Below, piece by piece: positions 8,475-17,737 of a DNA stretch of 64,000 nucleotides. This DNA is from Leucobacter chromiireducens subsp. solipictus (GTDB taxonomy: Bacteria; Actinomycetota; Actinomycetes; Actinomycetales; Microbacteriaceae). The notes below the pieces were generated by a model. The model was not told where the DNA came from, searched no databases, and worked only from the letters and a program-made list of their open reading frames with translations. The DNA is taken from NCBI RefSeq assembly GCF_016758195.1, contig NZ_QYAC01000001.1, forward strand, positions 97,369 to 161,368, given 5' to 3'. Every line of letters starts with the position of its first letter. The first letter of the stretch is position 1. A program made the position numbers and the translations under genes.

Positions 8475-9086
8475 ATGACGGTGATTGCACTCACCGGAGG
8501 GATCGCCTCCGGCAAATCCACGATCGGACGCCGGCTTGCGGAGCTCGGGGCGTCGCGCATCGACGCGGATCAGCTCGCGCGTGACGCGGTGGCCCCGGGC
8601 ACGCCGGGCCTCGCGCGAGTGGCCGAGCGCTTCGGGGCGGATCGGATCCTCACCGCGGCGGGGGAGCTCGACCGCGCGGCGCTCGGGGCGATCGTGTTCC
8701 AGGACGCCGCGGCGCTGCAGGACCTGAACGGGATCGTGCACCCCGAGGTTGCGCAGTTGTACGCGGCGGCGGTCGCGGGGGCGCGGGCCGCGAACCCGGA
8801 CGGACTCATCGTGTACGAGATTCCGCTGCTCGCCGAGACCGGCCGGGCGGGGGAGTTCGACCTCGTGGTCGTCGCCGACGCGCCCGAGGAGGTGCGGATC
8901 GCCCGCATGGTGGAGCTGCGCGGCATGACGGAGGAGGACGCGCGGCGCCGGATCGCGCAGCAGGCCACCGCCGAGGAACGGCTCGCCATTGCCGACGTGG
9001 TCATCGACACCTCCGGAACTGAGGCTGACACGCTCGCGCAGGTTGACGCACTGTGGGCGCGGCTCGCGGAGGAGCGACGGGCGTAG
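8475..9086 (+). CDS. coaE: Dephospho-CoA kinase
   Basis: This enzyme catalyses the last step of coenzyme A synthesis, phosphorylating dephospho-CoA at the 3'-OH. The 203-residue P-loop protein has GGIASGKST at residues 8-16, DADQLARD for substrate binding and the lid region RMVELRGMTEEDARRRI. The start ATG at 8475 is chosen over an upstream in-frame one because TACGCT (8463-8468) ends 6 nt before it, and the P-loop then begins at the usual distance. Gene order after rpsA is typical for actinobacteria. Confidence 0.96.
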   Translation: MTVIALTGGIASGKSTIGRRLAELGASRIDADQLARDAVAPGTPGLARVAERFGADRILTAAGELDRAALGAIVFQDAAALQDLNGIVHPEVAQLYAAAVAGARAANPDGLIVYEIPLLAETGRAGEFDLVVVADAPEEVRIARMVELRGMTEEDARRRIAQQATAEERLAIADVVIDTSGTEADTLAQVDALWARLAEERRA

Positions 9087-9108
9087 CGGGCCGCCGCGGG
9101 GCGCGGGA

Positions 9109-9720
9109 CTAGGCCCGGGCGATCTCCGCGAACCAGTCGAGCTGCAGCTGGGCGATGAACGCGATGACCAGGACGGTCACCAGGATCATCACCCAGGACC
9201 AGGATGCGAGCTGCTGGAACAGGCTTCGGGTGCGCTCCGAGGCGGGGATGTCGCCGGCCGCGATGGGGCGGAACGCGCTCACCCAGAACAGGGGGATCGT
9301 GACGGCCCACACCACCATGCACCACGGGCACAGGGTGCCGAGGCTGAACACGCTCTGCGTGAACAGCCAGATCACGAACACGAACGCGCCGAGCAGGCCC
9401 AGCTGGTAGACGCGCCAGAACCACGGGGCGAAGGTGGCCCCGGCAAGCAGCGCGACGCCCACGAAGATCGGTGCCATGAAGCCGGCAACACCGATGATGG
9501 TGTTGCTGAAGCCGAACAGCGAGCCCTGCCAGGAGTCCATATTCGGGCCGCAGGTGACGAGGATGCTGACCGCGCAGTTGGGCACATAGCCCGGCTCGGC
9601 GAGCGTCTTAATGTACTCGGTGAGCAGCTCCCAGGATGCGAACAGGCCGATGGCCCCCGCGATGATGGTGAACAGTGCGAAGCCGACGGGGCGCTTCACG
9701 GTGCGAGGTTCAAGGCTCAT
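9109..9720 (-). CDS. Vitamin K epoxide reductase family membrane oxidoreductase
   Basis: This 203-residue integral membrane VKOR homologue in actinobacteria reoxidises the periplasmic thiol oxidase (DsbA-like) using quinone. It shows the loop cysteines C49 and C57 (NCAVSILVTC) and the active-site CPWC motif in the fourth helix. There is no fused thioredoxin domain. The ATG at 9720 is supported by a minus-strand TAGGAT ending 7 nt upstream. No DsbA-like partner is nearby. Confidence 0.93.
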   Translation of the reverse strand: MSLEPRTVKRPVGFALFTIIAGAIGLFASWELLTEYIKTLAEPGYVPNCAVSILVTCGPNMDSWQGSLFGFSNTIIGVAGFMAPIFVGVALLAGATFAPWFWRVYQLGLLGAFVFVIWLFTQSVFSLGTLCPWCMVVWAVTIPLFWVSAFRPIAAGDIPASERTRSLFQQLASWSWVMILVTVLVIAFIAQLQLDWFAEIARA

Positions 9721-10036
9721 GTCGCCGATCCTACTGCGACTGCCTGCATGCCCAGGTGTGAGCCGCGTGACTGCGGTGCGTGGTGCAGCGTCTTCGCGGG
9801 ATCCGGCACGGTTTCTGCGGTTTTTCAGTGGACCGTGACATAATGAAGTGCGGTGTGAGGACCCTGGAACGGGCCCAACACGCACAGTCTTATGGCGACC
9901 GTTGGTTGTCACCGGTCCAAGAGCGACCGAGCGCGAGTGGACGACACTCGCGGAGAACCGCACGCACGGCACCCCCGTGCGACGAAGAATTGCCGGAGCA
10001 GGTCAGGCTTTCTCCGGGCATAAGGAGACACCAGCA
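9721..10036 (+). promoter_or_regulatory. VKOR/RNase E intergenic region and RNase E leader
   Basis: This 316-bp gap holds the VKOR promoter at its left end. On the plus strand a CATAAT (-10-like, 9839-9844) would give an RNase E leader of about 185 nt. The leader can fold: CGCGAGTG (9932-9939) pairs with CACTCGCG (9945-9952). The Shine-Dalgarno TAAGGAG (10021-10027) precedes the start. E. coli rne is autoregulated through its leader; whether that holds here is unknown. Confidence 0.4.
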
Positions 10037-12472
10037 ATGGTGAAAGACACCACATCAGAACAGAACGACGAATCGCAGCAGCCTGCGGAACCCGAAGTGA
10101 TCGCGGACGCCCAGGACGCCCCCGACGCGAGCGAGGACACCGGCGCGCCCGAGGCGGCATCGGAGCACTCCGACGCCCCCGCCGAGGACACGGCCGGTGC
10201 GGAGCCGGCGGCTCCCACGCCGCAGCTGGTCCTGCCCCTCGCGGACATGACCCCCGCTGAGCGCTTCCGTGCCACCACCCGGCTGATCTTCCTCGCCCCC
10301 GACGTCCCGCCGATCCCGCCGCGTCCGCGACGGAGCGAACTCCGGCCGAGCGAACTGCGGCAGCTCGACGAGATCCTCGATCAGCGCTTCGACACCGATA
10401 CGCAGACGGAGGATCGTGACACGGCGTCGTCTTCTCGCCGCACCCGCCGGCGCTCGGGCGGCACTGAATCGCACAGTGAGGACGAGGCCCCCCGGCGCCA
10501 GCAGCGCCAGGCACCGGTAATCACCGAACCGCAGCGCATTAAGGGATCCACTCGGCTCGAGGCAAAGAAGCAGCGCCGCCGGGACGGACGCGACGCGGGG
10601 CGTCGCCGCGTGGTCATCACGGAGTCCGAGTTTCTTGCCCGCCGCGAGTCCGTCGACCGCGAGATGATCGTGCGCACCACCGCGGACCGCGTCCAGATCG
10701 GGGTGCTTGAGGACAAGGTGCTCGTTGAGCACTACGTGGCGCGCTCCAGCGAGAGCTCGCTCATCGGCAACGTGTACCTGGGGCGCGTCCAGAACGTGCT
10801 GCCCAGCATGGAGGCCGCGTTCGTGGACATCGGCCGCGGCCGCAACGCCGTGCTCTACTCCGGTGAGGTCGACTGGTCGGAGTTCGAGGGCGGCAACACC
10901 GCGCGCAAGATCGAAAACGCCCTGAAGCCGGGCGATCAGATCCTGGTGCAGGTCACGAAGGATCCCGTGGGCCACAAGGGTGCGCGGCTCACGAGCCAGA
11001 TCTCGCTGCCGGGTCGCTTCCTGGTGTACGTGCCGGGCGGCGCGATGAACGGCATCTCGCGCAAGCTCCCGGACACGGAGCGAGCGCGCCTGAAGAAGAT
11101 CCTCAAGGAGGTGCTCCCGAGCGGCGCGGGCGTGATCGTGCGCACGGCGGCCGAGGGTGCCACCGAGGAACAGCTGACGCACGACGTGCAGCGACTGACG
11201 CGCCAGTGGGAGTCGATCCAGAAGCGCGTCGCGAAGGGCGGCGGCCCCGTGCTGCTGCACTCCGAGCCGGACATGCTGATCAAGATCATCCGCGACGTCT
11301 TCAACGAGGACTTCCAGCGGCTGCTGATCTCGGGCCAGGACACCTACACGGTGATCGAGAACTACCTCTCGCAGGTCGCGCCGGATCTCCTGACGCGCGT
11401 GGAGCGCTACGACGGCGAGCGGGACGTGTTCGACGAGTACCGCGTCACCGAGCAGATCGCGAAGGCGCTGGATCGCAAGGTCTGGCTGCCCTCGGGCGGC
11501 TCCCTGGTGATCGACCGCACCGAGGCGATGACCGTCGTCGACGTGAACACCGGCAAGTTCGTGGGTTCCGGGGGCAACCTCGAGGAGACCGTCACGAAGA
11601 ACAACCTCGAAGCCGCCGAGGAGATCGTGCGCCAGCTGCGCCTGCGCGACATCGGCGGGATCATCGTGGTCGACTTCATCGACATGGTGCTCGAGTCGAA
11701 CCGTGATCTCGTGCTGCGCCGGATGGTGGAGTGCCTGAGCCGGGACCGCACGAAGCACCAGGTTGCCGAGGTGACCTCGCTGGGCCTCGTCCAGATGACG
11801 CGGAAGAAGCTCGGCCTCGGACTGCTCGAATCGTTCAGCGAGCCCTGCGACGTGTGCGCGGGCCGCGGCATCATCGTGCACCACGAGCCCGTGTCCCGGC
11901 ATCGGAGCGAGGCACCCGCGCGGAGCTCGAAGCGTGGCCGCGGACAGCAGCAGCATCAGGCACCGCAGCAGGAGACGAAGTCGCAGGCGCACGCCATTTC
12001 CGACGGTGCGAAGAACATGCTCGCCCAGGTCGCAGCCTCGACCCTCCCCGCGAAGGACGAGACCCACGTCGAGGCAACGCCCGCGGCGACGAGCTCGGAT
12101 GTCCCGAGTGCGAGCGCCGGGAGTGCGCGCCGCGGCTCGCGTGCGACCGGCCGGGTGTCCACGCGCCCGGCGCGGCAGGCCGACGCGGATCCGCAGGAGA
12201 GCGCGCCGCGTTCGGGGGCGAGCTTCGGGGGAGCCACGGGCTCGACCACCTCAGCCGCCCCGACCGGCGGCGGCAACCTGCTCGACTCCGTGCTGAACGC
12301 CCTTCCGGACGCGCCGAGCGCGGGATCCGGCCGGGCCCGAAGCCGGCGCGTGTCGACCGCTCCGCTCCGCGGGGGCAGCGAGTCGCGCGCCGATGAGGCG
12401 CAGGCGGCCCAGCTCGCCCTGGCCGAGGCGCTCGAGGCGACGGTGCGCCGAAAAGAGTCGGATCAGGGATGA
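10037..12472 (+). CDS. rne: Ribonuclease E/G
   Basis: This 811-residue endoribonuclease acts in mRNA decay and rRNA/tRNA processing. An acidic N-terminal extension (about 1-190, rich in Glu/Asp/Ala) precedes an S1 domain (GNVYLGRVQNVLPSMEAAFV), the 5' sensor region and the DNase I-like catalytic part with the metal-binding Asp residues in VVDVNTGKFVG and VVDFIDM. The Zn-link CDVC follows (E. coli has CPRC). After it comes a low-complexity tail. The catalytic core sits in the middle, as in other actinobacterial homologues. The start MVKDTTSEQ has a good Shine-Dalgarno. Confidence 0.95.
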   Translation: MVKDTTSEQNDESQQPAEPEVIADAQDAPDASEDTGAPEAASEHSDAPAEDTAGAEPAAPTPQLVLPLADMTPAERFRATTRLIFLAPDVPPIPPRPRRSELRPSELRQLDEILDQRFDTDTQTEDRDTASSSRRTRRRSGGTESHSEDEAPRRQQRQAPVITEPQRIKGSTRLEAKKQRRRDGRDAGRRRVVITESEFLARRESVDREMIVRTTADRVQIGVLEDKVLVEHYVARSSESSLIGNVYLGRVQNVLPSMEAAFVDIGRGRNAVLYSGEVDWSEFEGGNTARKIENALKPGDQILVQVTKDPVGHKGARLTSQISLPGRFLVYVPGGAMNGISRKLPDTERARLKKILKEVLPSGAGVIVRTAAEGATEEQLTHDVQRLTRQWESIQKRVAKGGGPVLLHSEPDMLIKIIRDVFNEDFQRLLISGQDTYTVIENYLSQVAPDLLTRVERYDGERDVFDEYRVTEQIAKALDRKVWLPSGGSLVIDRTEAMTVVDVNTGKFVGSGGNLEETVTKNNLEAAEEIVRQLRLRDIGGIIVVDFIDMVLESNRDLVLRRMVECLSRDRTKHQVAEVTSLGLVQMTRKKLGLGLLESFSEPCDVCAGRGIIVHHEPVSRHRSEAPARSSKRGRGQQQHQAPQQETKSQAHAISDGAKNMLAQVAASTLPAKDETHVEATPAATSSDVPSASAGSARRGSRATGRVSTRPARQADADPQESAPRSGASFGGATGSTTSAAPTGGGNLLDSVLNALPDAPSAGSGRARSRRVSTAPLRGGSESRADEAQAAQLALAEALEATVRRKESDQG

Positions 12473-12489
12473 CACGCGGGTGCGCCTAT

Positions 12490-12617
12490 TTGACCATCGA
12501 GCGCACATCGAGATATTATTGAGCGTTGGCGCTGCTCTGGCGGCGACACCTCAGACTTCGAAGTCCGGCACGGCCGCGCTTCGACACGCAGGACAATCCT
12601 CAAGAAAAGGGTGACAA
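12490..12617 (+). promoter_or_regulatory. rplU promoter and leader
   Basis: TTGACC (12490-12495) and TATTAT (12514-12519), 18 bp apart, form the best-looking promoter in the window. The leader of about 90 nt can form hairpins (GACTTCGAAGTC, CGCGCTTCG). An L21-type autoregulatory leader is possible but not shown. Confidence 0.75.
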
Positions 12618-12926
12618 GTGGTTTACGCAGTAGTGCGCACAAGCGGCCGTCAGGAGAAGGTCGAGGTTGGCTCGATCATTACCGTCAATCGTGTGGCAGG
12701 TGACGCAAAGGGCAAGCTCGAGCTGCCCGCCGTCCTGCTCGTCGACGGTGAGAAGGTCACGACCGACTCGGCAGCGCTCGCCAAGGTGAAGGTTACGGCT
12801 GAGGTCCTCGACGACCTGCGCGGCCCGAAGATCGTCATCCAGCGCTACAAGAACAAGACCGGCTACAAGAAGCGCCAGGGGCACCGTCAGGATCTGACGC
12901 GCCTCAAGGTCACCGGCATCAAGTAA
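12618..12926 (+). CDS. rplU: 50S ribosomal protein L21
   Basis: The 102-residue L21 is full length: [20 protein letters not shown] at the N-terminus and [20 protein letters not shown] at the C-terminus are family signatures. The GTG start is preceded by AAAAGGGTGA. It is the first gene of the rplU-rpmA-obgE-proB-proA group, driven by the promoter at 12490. Confidence 0.98.
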   Translation: MVYAVVRTSGRQEKVEVGSIITVNRVAGDAKGKLELPAVLLVDGEKVTTDSAALAKVKVTAEVLDDLRGPKIVIQRYKNKTGYKKRQGHRQDLTRLKVTGIK

Positions 12927-12959
12927 CTTTTCCAGGCACTACCGAAGGAGTAGAGACTC

Positions 12960-13214
12960 ATGGCATCCAAGAAGGGCGTGGGCTCCAGCAAGAACGGTCG
13001 CGATTCGAACGCGCAGCGCCTCGGCGTAAAGCGTTTCGGTGGCCAGCAGGTCAACGCGGGCGAGATTCTCGTCCGTCAGCGCGGAACTCGGTTCCACCCC
13101 GGCGCGAACGTCGGGCGCGGCAAGGACGACACCCTGTTCGCTCTTGCAGCGGGGGCAGTCGAGTTTGGCGCGAAGGGCGGCCGCAAGGTCGTCAACATCG
13201 TTTCCGCAGCCTAA
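12960..13214 (+). CDS. rpmA: 50S ribosomal protein L27
   Basis: The 84-residue protein begins [20 protein letters not shown], which reaches the peptidyl-transferase centre, and has the signature [27 protein letters not shown] lies 9 nt upstream of ATG. It follows rplU by 33 bp. Confidence 0.98.
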   Translation: MASKKGVGSSKNGRDSNAQRLGVKRFGGQQVNAGEILVRQRGTRFHPGANVGRGKDDTLFALAAGAVEFGAKGGRKVVNIVSAA

Positions 13215-13283
13215 CTTAGGCGATTCGACGGCGAGGCGGGCTTCGGCTCGCCTTTTGCCGTATCTAGCGAAGGATTTCTCAGC

Positions 13284-14789
13284 ATGGTGACATTCGTTGA
13301 CCAGGTGCAGGTGCACCTCCAGTCCGGTCGTGGCGGAAACGGGTGTGTTTCAGTCCGGCGTGAGAAGTTCAAGCCACTCGCGGGCCCAGACGGTGGTGCC
13401 GGCGGTGACGGTGGCGACATCGTCATCCTCGCCGACCCGCAGGTCACGACCCTGCTCGAGTACCATCGCCGGCCCCACCGTGTCGCCGAGAACGGCGGCT
13501 ACGGCGCCGGTGGCTACCGCGCCGGGACCACGGCGGCGGACCTGATCCTCCCGGTTCCCGTGGGAACGGTCGTGAAGGACGCTGACGGGGAGACCCTTAT
13601 CGACCTGAACGAGCCGGGCATGAGCATCGTGGCCGCCAAGGGCGGCATCGGCGGGCTGGGAAACAACGCGCTGGCGAGCGCGAAGCGCGTGGCCCCGGGC
13701 TTCGCGCTGCTCGGCACCGAGGGCTGGTCGGGGTCGATCACGCTCGAGCTGAAGACGATCGCGGACGTCGCCTTTGTGGGGTACCCCTCCGCGGGCAAGT
13801 CGAGCCTGATCGCGGCGATGAGCGCGGCCAAGCCGAAGATCGCCGACTACCCGTTCACCACGCTGCACCCCAACCTCGGGGTGGTCCAGGCGGGCGATTC
13901 CCGCTTCACCGTCGCCGACGTGCCCGGCCTCATCGAGGGTGCGAGCGAGGGCAAGGGTCTCGGCCTCGACTTCCTGCGCCACGTTGAGCGCTGCAGCGCG
14001 CTGCTGCACGTGCTCGACTGTGCGACGCTCGAGCCCGGTCGCGATCCGCTCTCCGACCTTGAGATCATCAAGGCCGAGCTCAGCGCGTACCCGGTCCCCG
14101 AGGGCCAGGTGCCGTTGCTCGACCGCCCGCAGCTCATCGCGTTGAACAAGATCGACGTTCCCGAGGCGCGTGAGCTCGCGGAGTTCGTGCGCCCCGAGCT
14201 CGAGGCGCAGGGCTACCGCGTCTTCGAGATCTCCACGGTGTCCCGTGAGGGGCTGCGCGAGCTCGGCTTCGCGCTGGCTGAACTGGTTGAGGAGGCGCGC
14301 GCCGCCAAGCTCGCCGAAACCCCCGAGCAGCCGCGCATCATCCTGAAGCCGAAGGCGGTCAACGACGGTGGCTTCCGGATCGTGAAGGAGGGTGGCAGCT
14401 ACGGCACCATCTTCCGCATTCTGGGGGAGAAGCCCGAGCGCTGGGTCGCGCAGACCGACTTCCAGAACGACGAGGCCGTCGGCTACCTCGCGGACCGGCT
14501 GCAGAAGCTTCGGATCGACGATGCGCTCATTAAGTCCGGCGCCGTCGCGGGCGACGCGGTCGTGATCGGTCCCGGATCCGGCGTCGTGTTCGACTGGGAG
14601 CCGACCGTCACGAGCGCCGCCGAGGTGCAGATGGGCGTCCGCGGCAGCGACGCGCGACTTGATCCAACCGAGCGTCGCACCAACAAGGAGCGGCGTGCCG
14701 AATACCACGAGATGATGGACGCGAAGGCCGAGGCCCGGGCTGAGCTCGAGCGGGAGCGCGAATCGGGGATGTGGAGCGAAGAATCGTGA
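13284..14789 (+). CDS. obgE: Obg GTPase
   Basis: This 501-residue essential GTPase acts in 50S maturation and stress signalling. The Gly-rich Obg fold spans residues 1-158. The G domain has [10 protein letters not shown] (G1), DVPGLIEGA (G3) and NKID (G4), and the C-terminal OCT domain lies around 340-420 ([20 protein letters not shown]). A charged tail follows. The last codons overlap the proB start by 4 nt. Confidence 0.98.
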   Translation: MVTFVDQVQVHLQSGRGGNGCVSVRREKFKPLAGPDGGAGGDGGDIVILADPQVTTLLEYHRRPHRVAENGGYGAGGYRAGTTAADLILPVPVGTVVKDADGETLIDLNEPGMSIVAAKGGIGGLGNNALASAKRVAPGFALLGTEGWSGSITLELKTIADVAFVGYPSAGKSSLIAAMSAAKPKIADYPFTTLHPNLGVVQAGDSRFTVADVPGLIEGASEGKGLGLDFLRHVERCSALLHVLDCATLEPGRDPLSDLEIIKAELSAYPVPEGQVPLLDRPQLIALNKIDVPEARELAEFVRPELEAQGYRVFEISTVSREGLRELGFALAELVEEARAAKLAETPEQPRIILKPKAVNDGGFRIVKEGGSYGTIFRILGEKPERWVAQTDFQNDEAVGYLADRLQKLRIDDALIKSGAVAGDAVVIGPGSGVVFDWEPTVTSAAEVQMGVRGSDARLDPTERRTNKERRAEYHEMMDAKAEARAELERERESGMWSEES

Positions 14790-15580
14790 GCGTCGGCGCC
14801 GAGCTGCTTGCGGCACGGCGGGTCGTGGTGAAGGTCGGCTCGTCGTCCGTGAGCGGCGACAACGCCGTCCAGATCCCGACGCTCGTCACGTCCCTCGCGC
14901 GGCTCCACGCCGCAGGGGCCGAGGTGATCCTCGTCTCCAGCGGCGCGATCGCGACCGGGGTGCCCTTCCTCAACCTTGCGGAGCGCCCCGAGGATCTCGC
15001 GACGCAGCAGGCCGCGGCCGCCGTGGGGCAGAACATCCTCGTGAACCGGTACCAGCGTGCGCTGAGCAGCCACGAGATCATCGCCGGGCAGGTCCTCCTG
15101 ACCGCGCACGACATCGATAATCCGACGCACCGCGGCAACGCGCGGCGGGCGATCGAGCGCCTGCTCCAGCTGGGGATCCTCCCGATTATCAACGAGAACG
15201 ACACGGTCGCGACGCACGAGATCCGGTTCGGCGACAACGACCGGCTGGCCGCGCTCGTGGCCCGATTGATCGGGGCGGACCGGCTGGTGCTGCTCTCGGA
15301 CGTCGATTCGCTCTACACCGCGCCCCCGACGGTGGTGGGCGCGCAGCGTATTCCCCACGTTCCGTATGGCGACGAGCTCGCGGGTATCGAGATCGGCGCG
15401 GCGCAGTCCGGCTGGGGTACGGGCGGCGCAGCGACGAAGGTGCAGGCCGCGCGCCTCGCCGCGGACGCGGGCGCGCACGTGCTGCTGACGGAGACCCGAC
15501 TGTTTCCGGCGGTGCTCGACGGAGCCGATCACGGTACCCGCTTCGACGGCCGACCGGCTGAGGCCCCGGGCGACGCCTGA
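14786..15580 (+). CDS. proB: Glutamate 5-kinase without PUA domain
   Basis: It phosphorylates glutamate in the first step of proline synthesis. The amino-acid kinase fold is complete: [10 protein letters not shown] near the N-terminus, [27 protein letters not shown] and [10 protein letters not shown]. The product is 264 residues and stops at the end of this domain, so the C-terminal PUA domain of the E. coli enzyme (about 367 residues) is absent. The GTG at 14786 overlaps the obgE stop (GTGA) and implies translational coupling. A GTG five codons upstream is the alternative. Confidence 0.95.
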   Translation: MSVGAELLAARRVVVKVGSSSVSGDNAVQIPTLVTSLARLHAAGAEVILVSSGAIATGVPFLNLAERPEDLATQQAAAAVGQNILVNRYQRALSSHEIIAGQVLLTAHDIDNPTHRGNARRAIERLLQLGILPIINENDTVATHEIRFGDNDRLAALVARLIGADRLVLLSDVDSLYTAPPTVVGAQRIPHVPYGDELAGIEIGAAQSGWGTGGAATKVQAARLAADAGAHVLLTETRLFPAVLDGADHGTRFDGRPAEAPGDA

Positions 15581-15597
15581 GCCGCTAAGCTGAGGGC

Positions 15598-16851
15598 ATG
15601 TCTCACGCAGATCCTTTCCTCGCCAAGCTGGAGCGCGCCCGCGTCGCCGCGCAGTCGCTCGCGACCGTCACGACCGCGCAGAAGAACGCCGGTCTCGAGG
15701 CGATCGCGCGCGCCCTGGAGAGCAGCATCCCCGAGATCGTCACGGAAAACGCGAAGGACCTCGCGCTTGGTGCCGAGAACGGCATCGGGGACGGCCTGCT
15801 CGATCGCCTAAAGCTCGACGAGGCGCGGCTGCGCGGCCTCGCTGAGGCCGTCCGCGCGGTGATCGCCCTGCCGGATCCGGTGGGCGAGGTGCTGCGGGGC
15901 TCGACCCTCGCGAACGGGATCAAGATCAATCAGGTGCGCGTGCCGTTCGGCGTGGTCGGCGCCATCTACGAGGCGCGGCCGAATGTGACCATCGACATCG
16001 CCGCGCTCGCGCTCAAGAGCGGGAACGGTGCGGTGCTGCGTGGTGGCTCCGCGGCGGAGAACAGCAACCGCGTGCTCGTCGCCCTGATCCAGCGCGCCCT
16101 GCACAGCGTCGGTCTGAACGGCGAGGCCGTCCAGACGATCGACGAGTTCGGTCGCGAGGGTGCGTCCCGGCTCATGCGTGCCCGCGGCTACATCGATGTC
16201 CTGATCCCGCGGGGGAGTGCCGGCCTGATCTCCACCGTCGTGCAGGAATCAACCGTGCCCGTGATCGAGACCGGATCGGGTGTCGTGCACGTCTTCGTTG
16301 ACGCGAGCGCCGACGAGGAGATGGCCGTCGGGATCGTGACCAACGCGAAGACGCACCGGCCGAGCGTGTGTAACGCGGCGGAGACGCTGCTCGTGCATCG
16401 GGACGCCGCGGAGCGGATGCTGCCGCGACTCGCGCGAGCGTTGCAGGATGGCGGCGTCGAGCTGAGCGGCGACGAGGGTGCCCGCGAGCGGGCCGAGGGC
16501 CTGCTCCCGGCGACCGACGAGACCTGGTCCACCGAGCACCTGGCGCTCGCGATGGGCGTGCGCGTGGTGGACTCGCTCGACGAGGCGCTCGCGCACATCG
16601 CGCGCTACTCCACGAAGCACACCGAGGCCATCGTGACGCAGGACTATGCGAATTCCGAGCGCTTCCTCGCGGAAGTGGATTCCGCGGTCGTCATGGTCAA
16701 TGCGTCCACGCGATTCACCGACGGCGGGGAGTTTGGCTTCGGTGCCGAGGTGGGGATCTCGACGCAGAAGCTGCACGCGCGCGGCCCGATGGGGCTCGCG
16801 GAACTGACCAGCACGAAGTGGCTGGTGCGTGGCGGCGGCCAGATCCGCTGA
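15598..16851 (+). CDS. proA: Gamma-glutamyl phosphate reductase
   Basis: This 417-residue NADPH-dependent enzyme reduces glutamyl-5-phosphate to the semialdehyde, the step after ProB. Signatures are VPFGVVGAIYEARPNVTIDI, the catalytic Cys in RPSVCNAAET and FTDGGEFGFGAEVGISTQKL. Although it follows proB by 17 bp, TAAGCT (15586-15591) ends 6 nt before its ATG, so it may also have its own leaderless transcript. Confidence 0.97.
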   Translation: MSHADPFLAKLERARVAAQSLATVTTAQKNAGLEAIARALESSIPEIVTENAKDLALGAENGIGDGLLDRLKLDEARLRGLAEAVRAVIALPDPVGEVLRGSTLANGIKINQVRVPFGVVGAIYEARPNVTIDIAALALKSGNGAVLRGGSAAENSNRVLVALIQRALHSVGLNGEAVQTIDEFGREGASRLMRARGYIDVLIPRGSAGLISTVVQESTVPVIETGSGVVHVFVDASADEEMAVGIVTNAKTHRPSVCNAAETLLVHRDAAERMLPRLARALQDGGVELSGDEGARERAEGLLPATDETWSTEHLALAMGVRVVDSLDEALAHIARYSTKHTEAIVTQDYANSERFLAEVDSAVVMVNASTRFTDGGEFGFGAEVGISTQKLHARGPMGLAELTSTKWLVRGGGQIR

Positions 16852-16908
16852 CGCAACGCGGTACACTGGAAGACAGTATTTCTATCCGTCACGAATGCAG
16901 GGGTTTTC

Positions 16909-17118
16909 ATGTCACTTCTCGCCACGATGGCCGTCGCCGCTGAAGCGGGCCACCACGTCGTCAACGAGCTGCCGTTCCCGGCACCCGTCTACGGTGTCAT
17001 CGCCTTCGTTGTCTTCACGGCCCTCGCCGCGGTGACGTTCTCGTTCCGCGACGTGGCAAACCGTCACGCGCAGAAGGCAGAGGCATACGCACGCGAGCAT
17101 GGCGCTCAGCAGCACTAA
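16909..17118 (+). CDS. Small single-pass membrane protein
   Basis: The 69-residue product has a transmembrane helix at about residues 26-46 ([20 protein letters not shown]) followed by a basic/His-rich tail ([19 protein letters not shown]). Small proteins of this kind between proA and nadD occur in related actinobacteria; the role is unknown. An AGGGG motif precedes the ATG. Its end overlaps the nadD start by 20 nt, so the two are likely cotranslated. Confidence 0.8.
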   Translation: MSLLATMAVAAEAGHHVVNELPFPAPVYGVIAFVVFTALAAVTFSFRDVANRHAQKAEAYAREHGAQQH

Positions 17119-17737
17119 TTCTTCCCGTCCCGATGCGGCGCGCCGTCGCCGCATCGGGGTGATGGGTGGAACGTTTGATCCGATCCACCACGGGCACCTC
17201 GTCGCAGCAAGCGAAGTGGCACACCACTTCGAGCTCGACGAGGTGATTTTCGTACCCACCGGACGCCCCTGGCAGAAGAGCAACGTCTCGCCCAGTGAGC
17301 ACCGGTACCTGATGACGGTCATCGCCACGGCCTCGAACCCGCGCTTCGCGGTGAGCCGCGTGGACGTCGATCGATCCGGCCCGACCTACACCGTCGACAC
17401 GCTCCGCGACCTGCGCAAACAGTACCCCGATGCGGATCTGTTCTTCATTTCGGGTGCGGACGCGGTGCAGCAGATCGTGAGCTGGAAGGACGTGGATCAG
17501 CTCTGGGAGCTCGCGCACTTTATTGCGGTGTCGCGTCCCGGGCATGAGCTGTCGCTTTCAGGTTTGTCTGGGAAACACGTAAGCTTGTTGGAAGTTCCCG
17601 CATTGGCGATCTCGTCAACTGACTGTCGTTCGCGGGTAGCGAGGGGATATCCGGTGTGGTACCTCGTGCCGGACGGTGTCGTGCAGTACATTGCAAAGCA
17701 CGAGTTGTACACCGAGGAAGCGACTGAGGATGACTGA
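17099..17737 (+). CDS. nadD: Nicotinate-nucleotide adenylyltransferase
   Basis: It transfers AMP from ATP to nicotinate mononucleotide in NAD synthesis. The 212-residue protein has the nucleotidyltransferase signature [12 protein letters not shown] and the C-terminal ISSTDCRSR motif. It overlaps the small membrane protein upstream by 20 nt and the next gene by 8 nt. Confidence 0.97.
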   Translation: MALSSTNSSRPDAARRRRIGVMGGTFDPIHHGHLVAASEVAHHFELDEVIFVPTGRPWQKSNVSPSEHRYLMTVIATASNPRFAVSRVDVDRSGPTYTVDTLRDLRKQYPDADLFFISGADAVQQIVSWKDVDQLWELAHFIAVSRPGHELSLSGLSGKHVSLLEVPALAISSTDCRSRVARGYPVWYLVPDGVVQYIAKHELYTEEATEDD

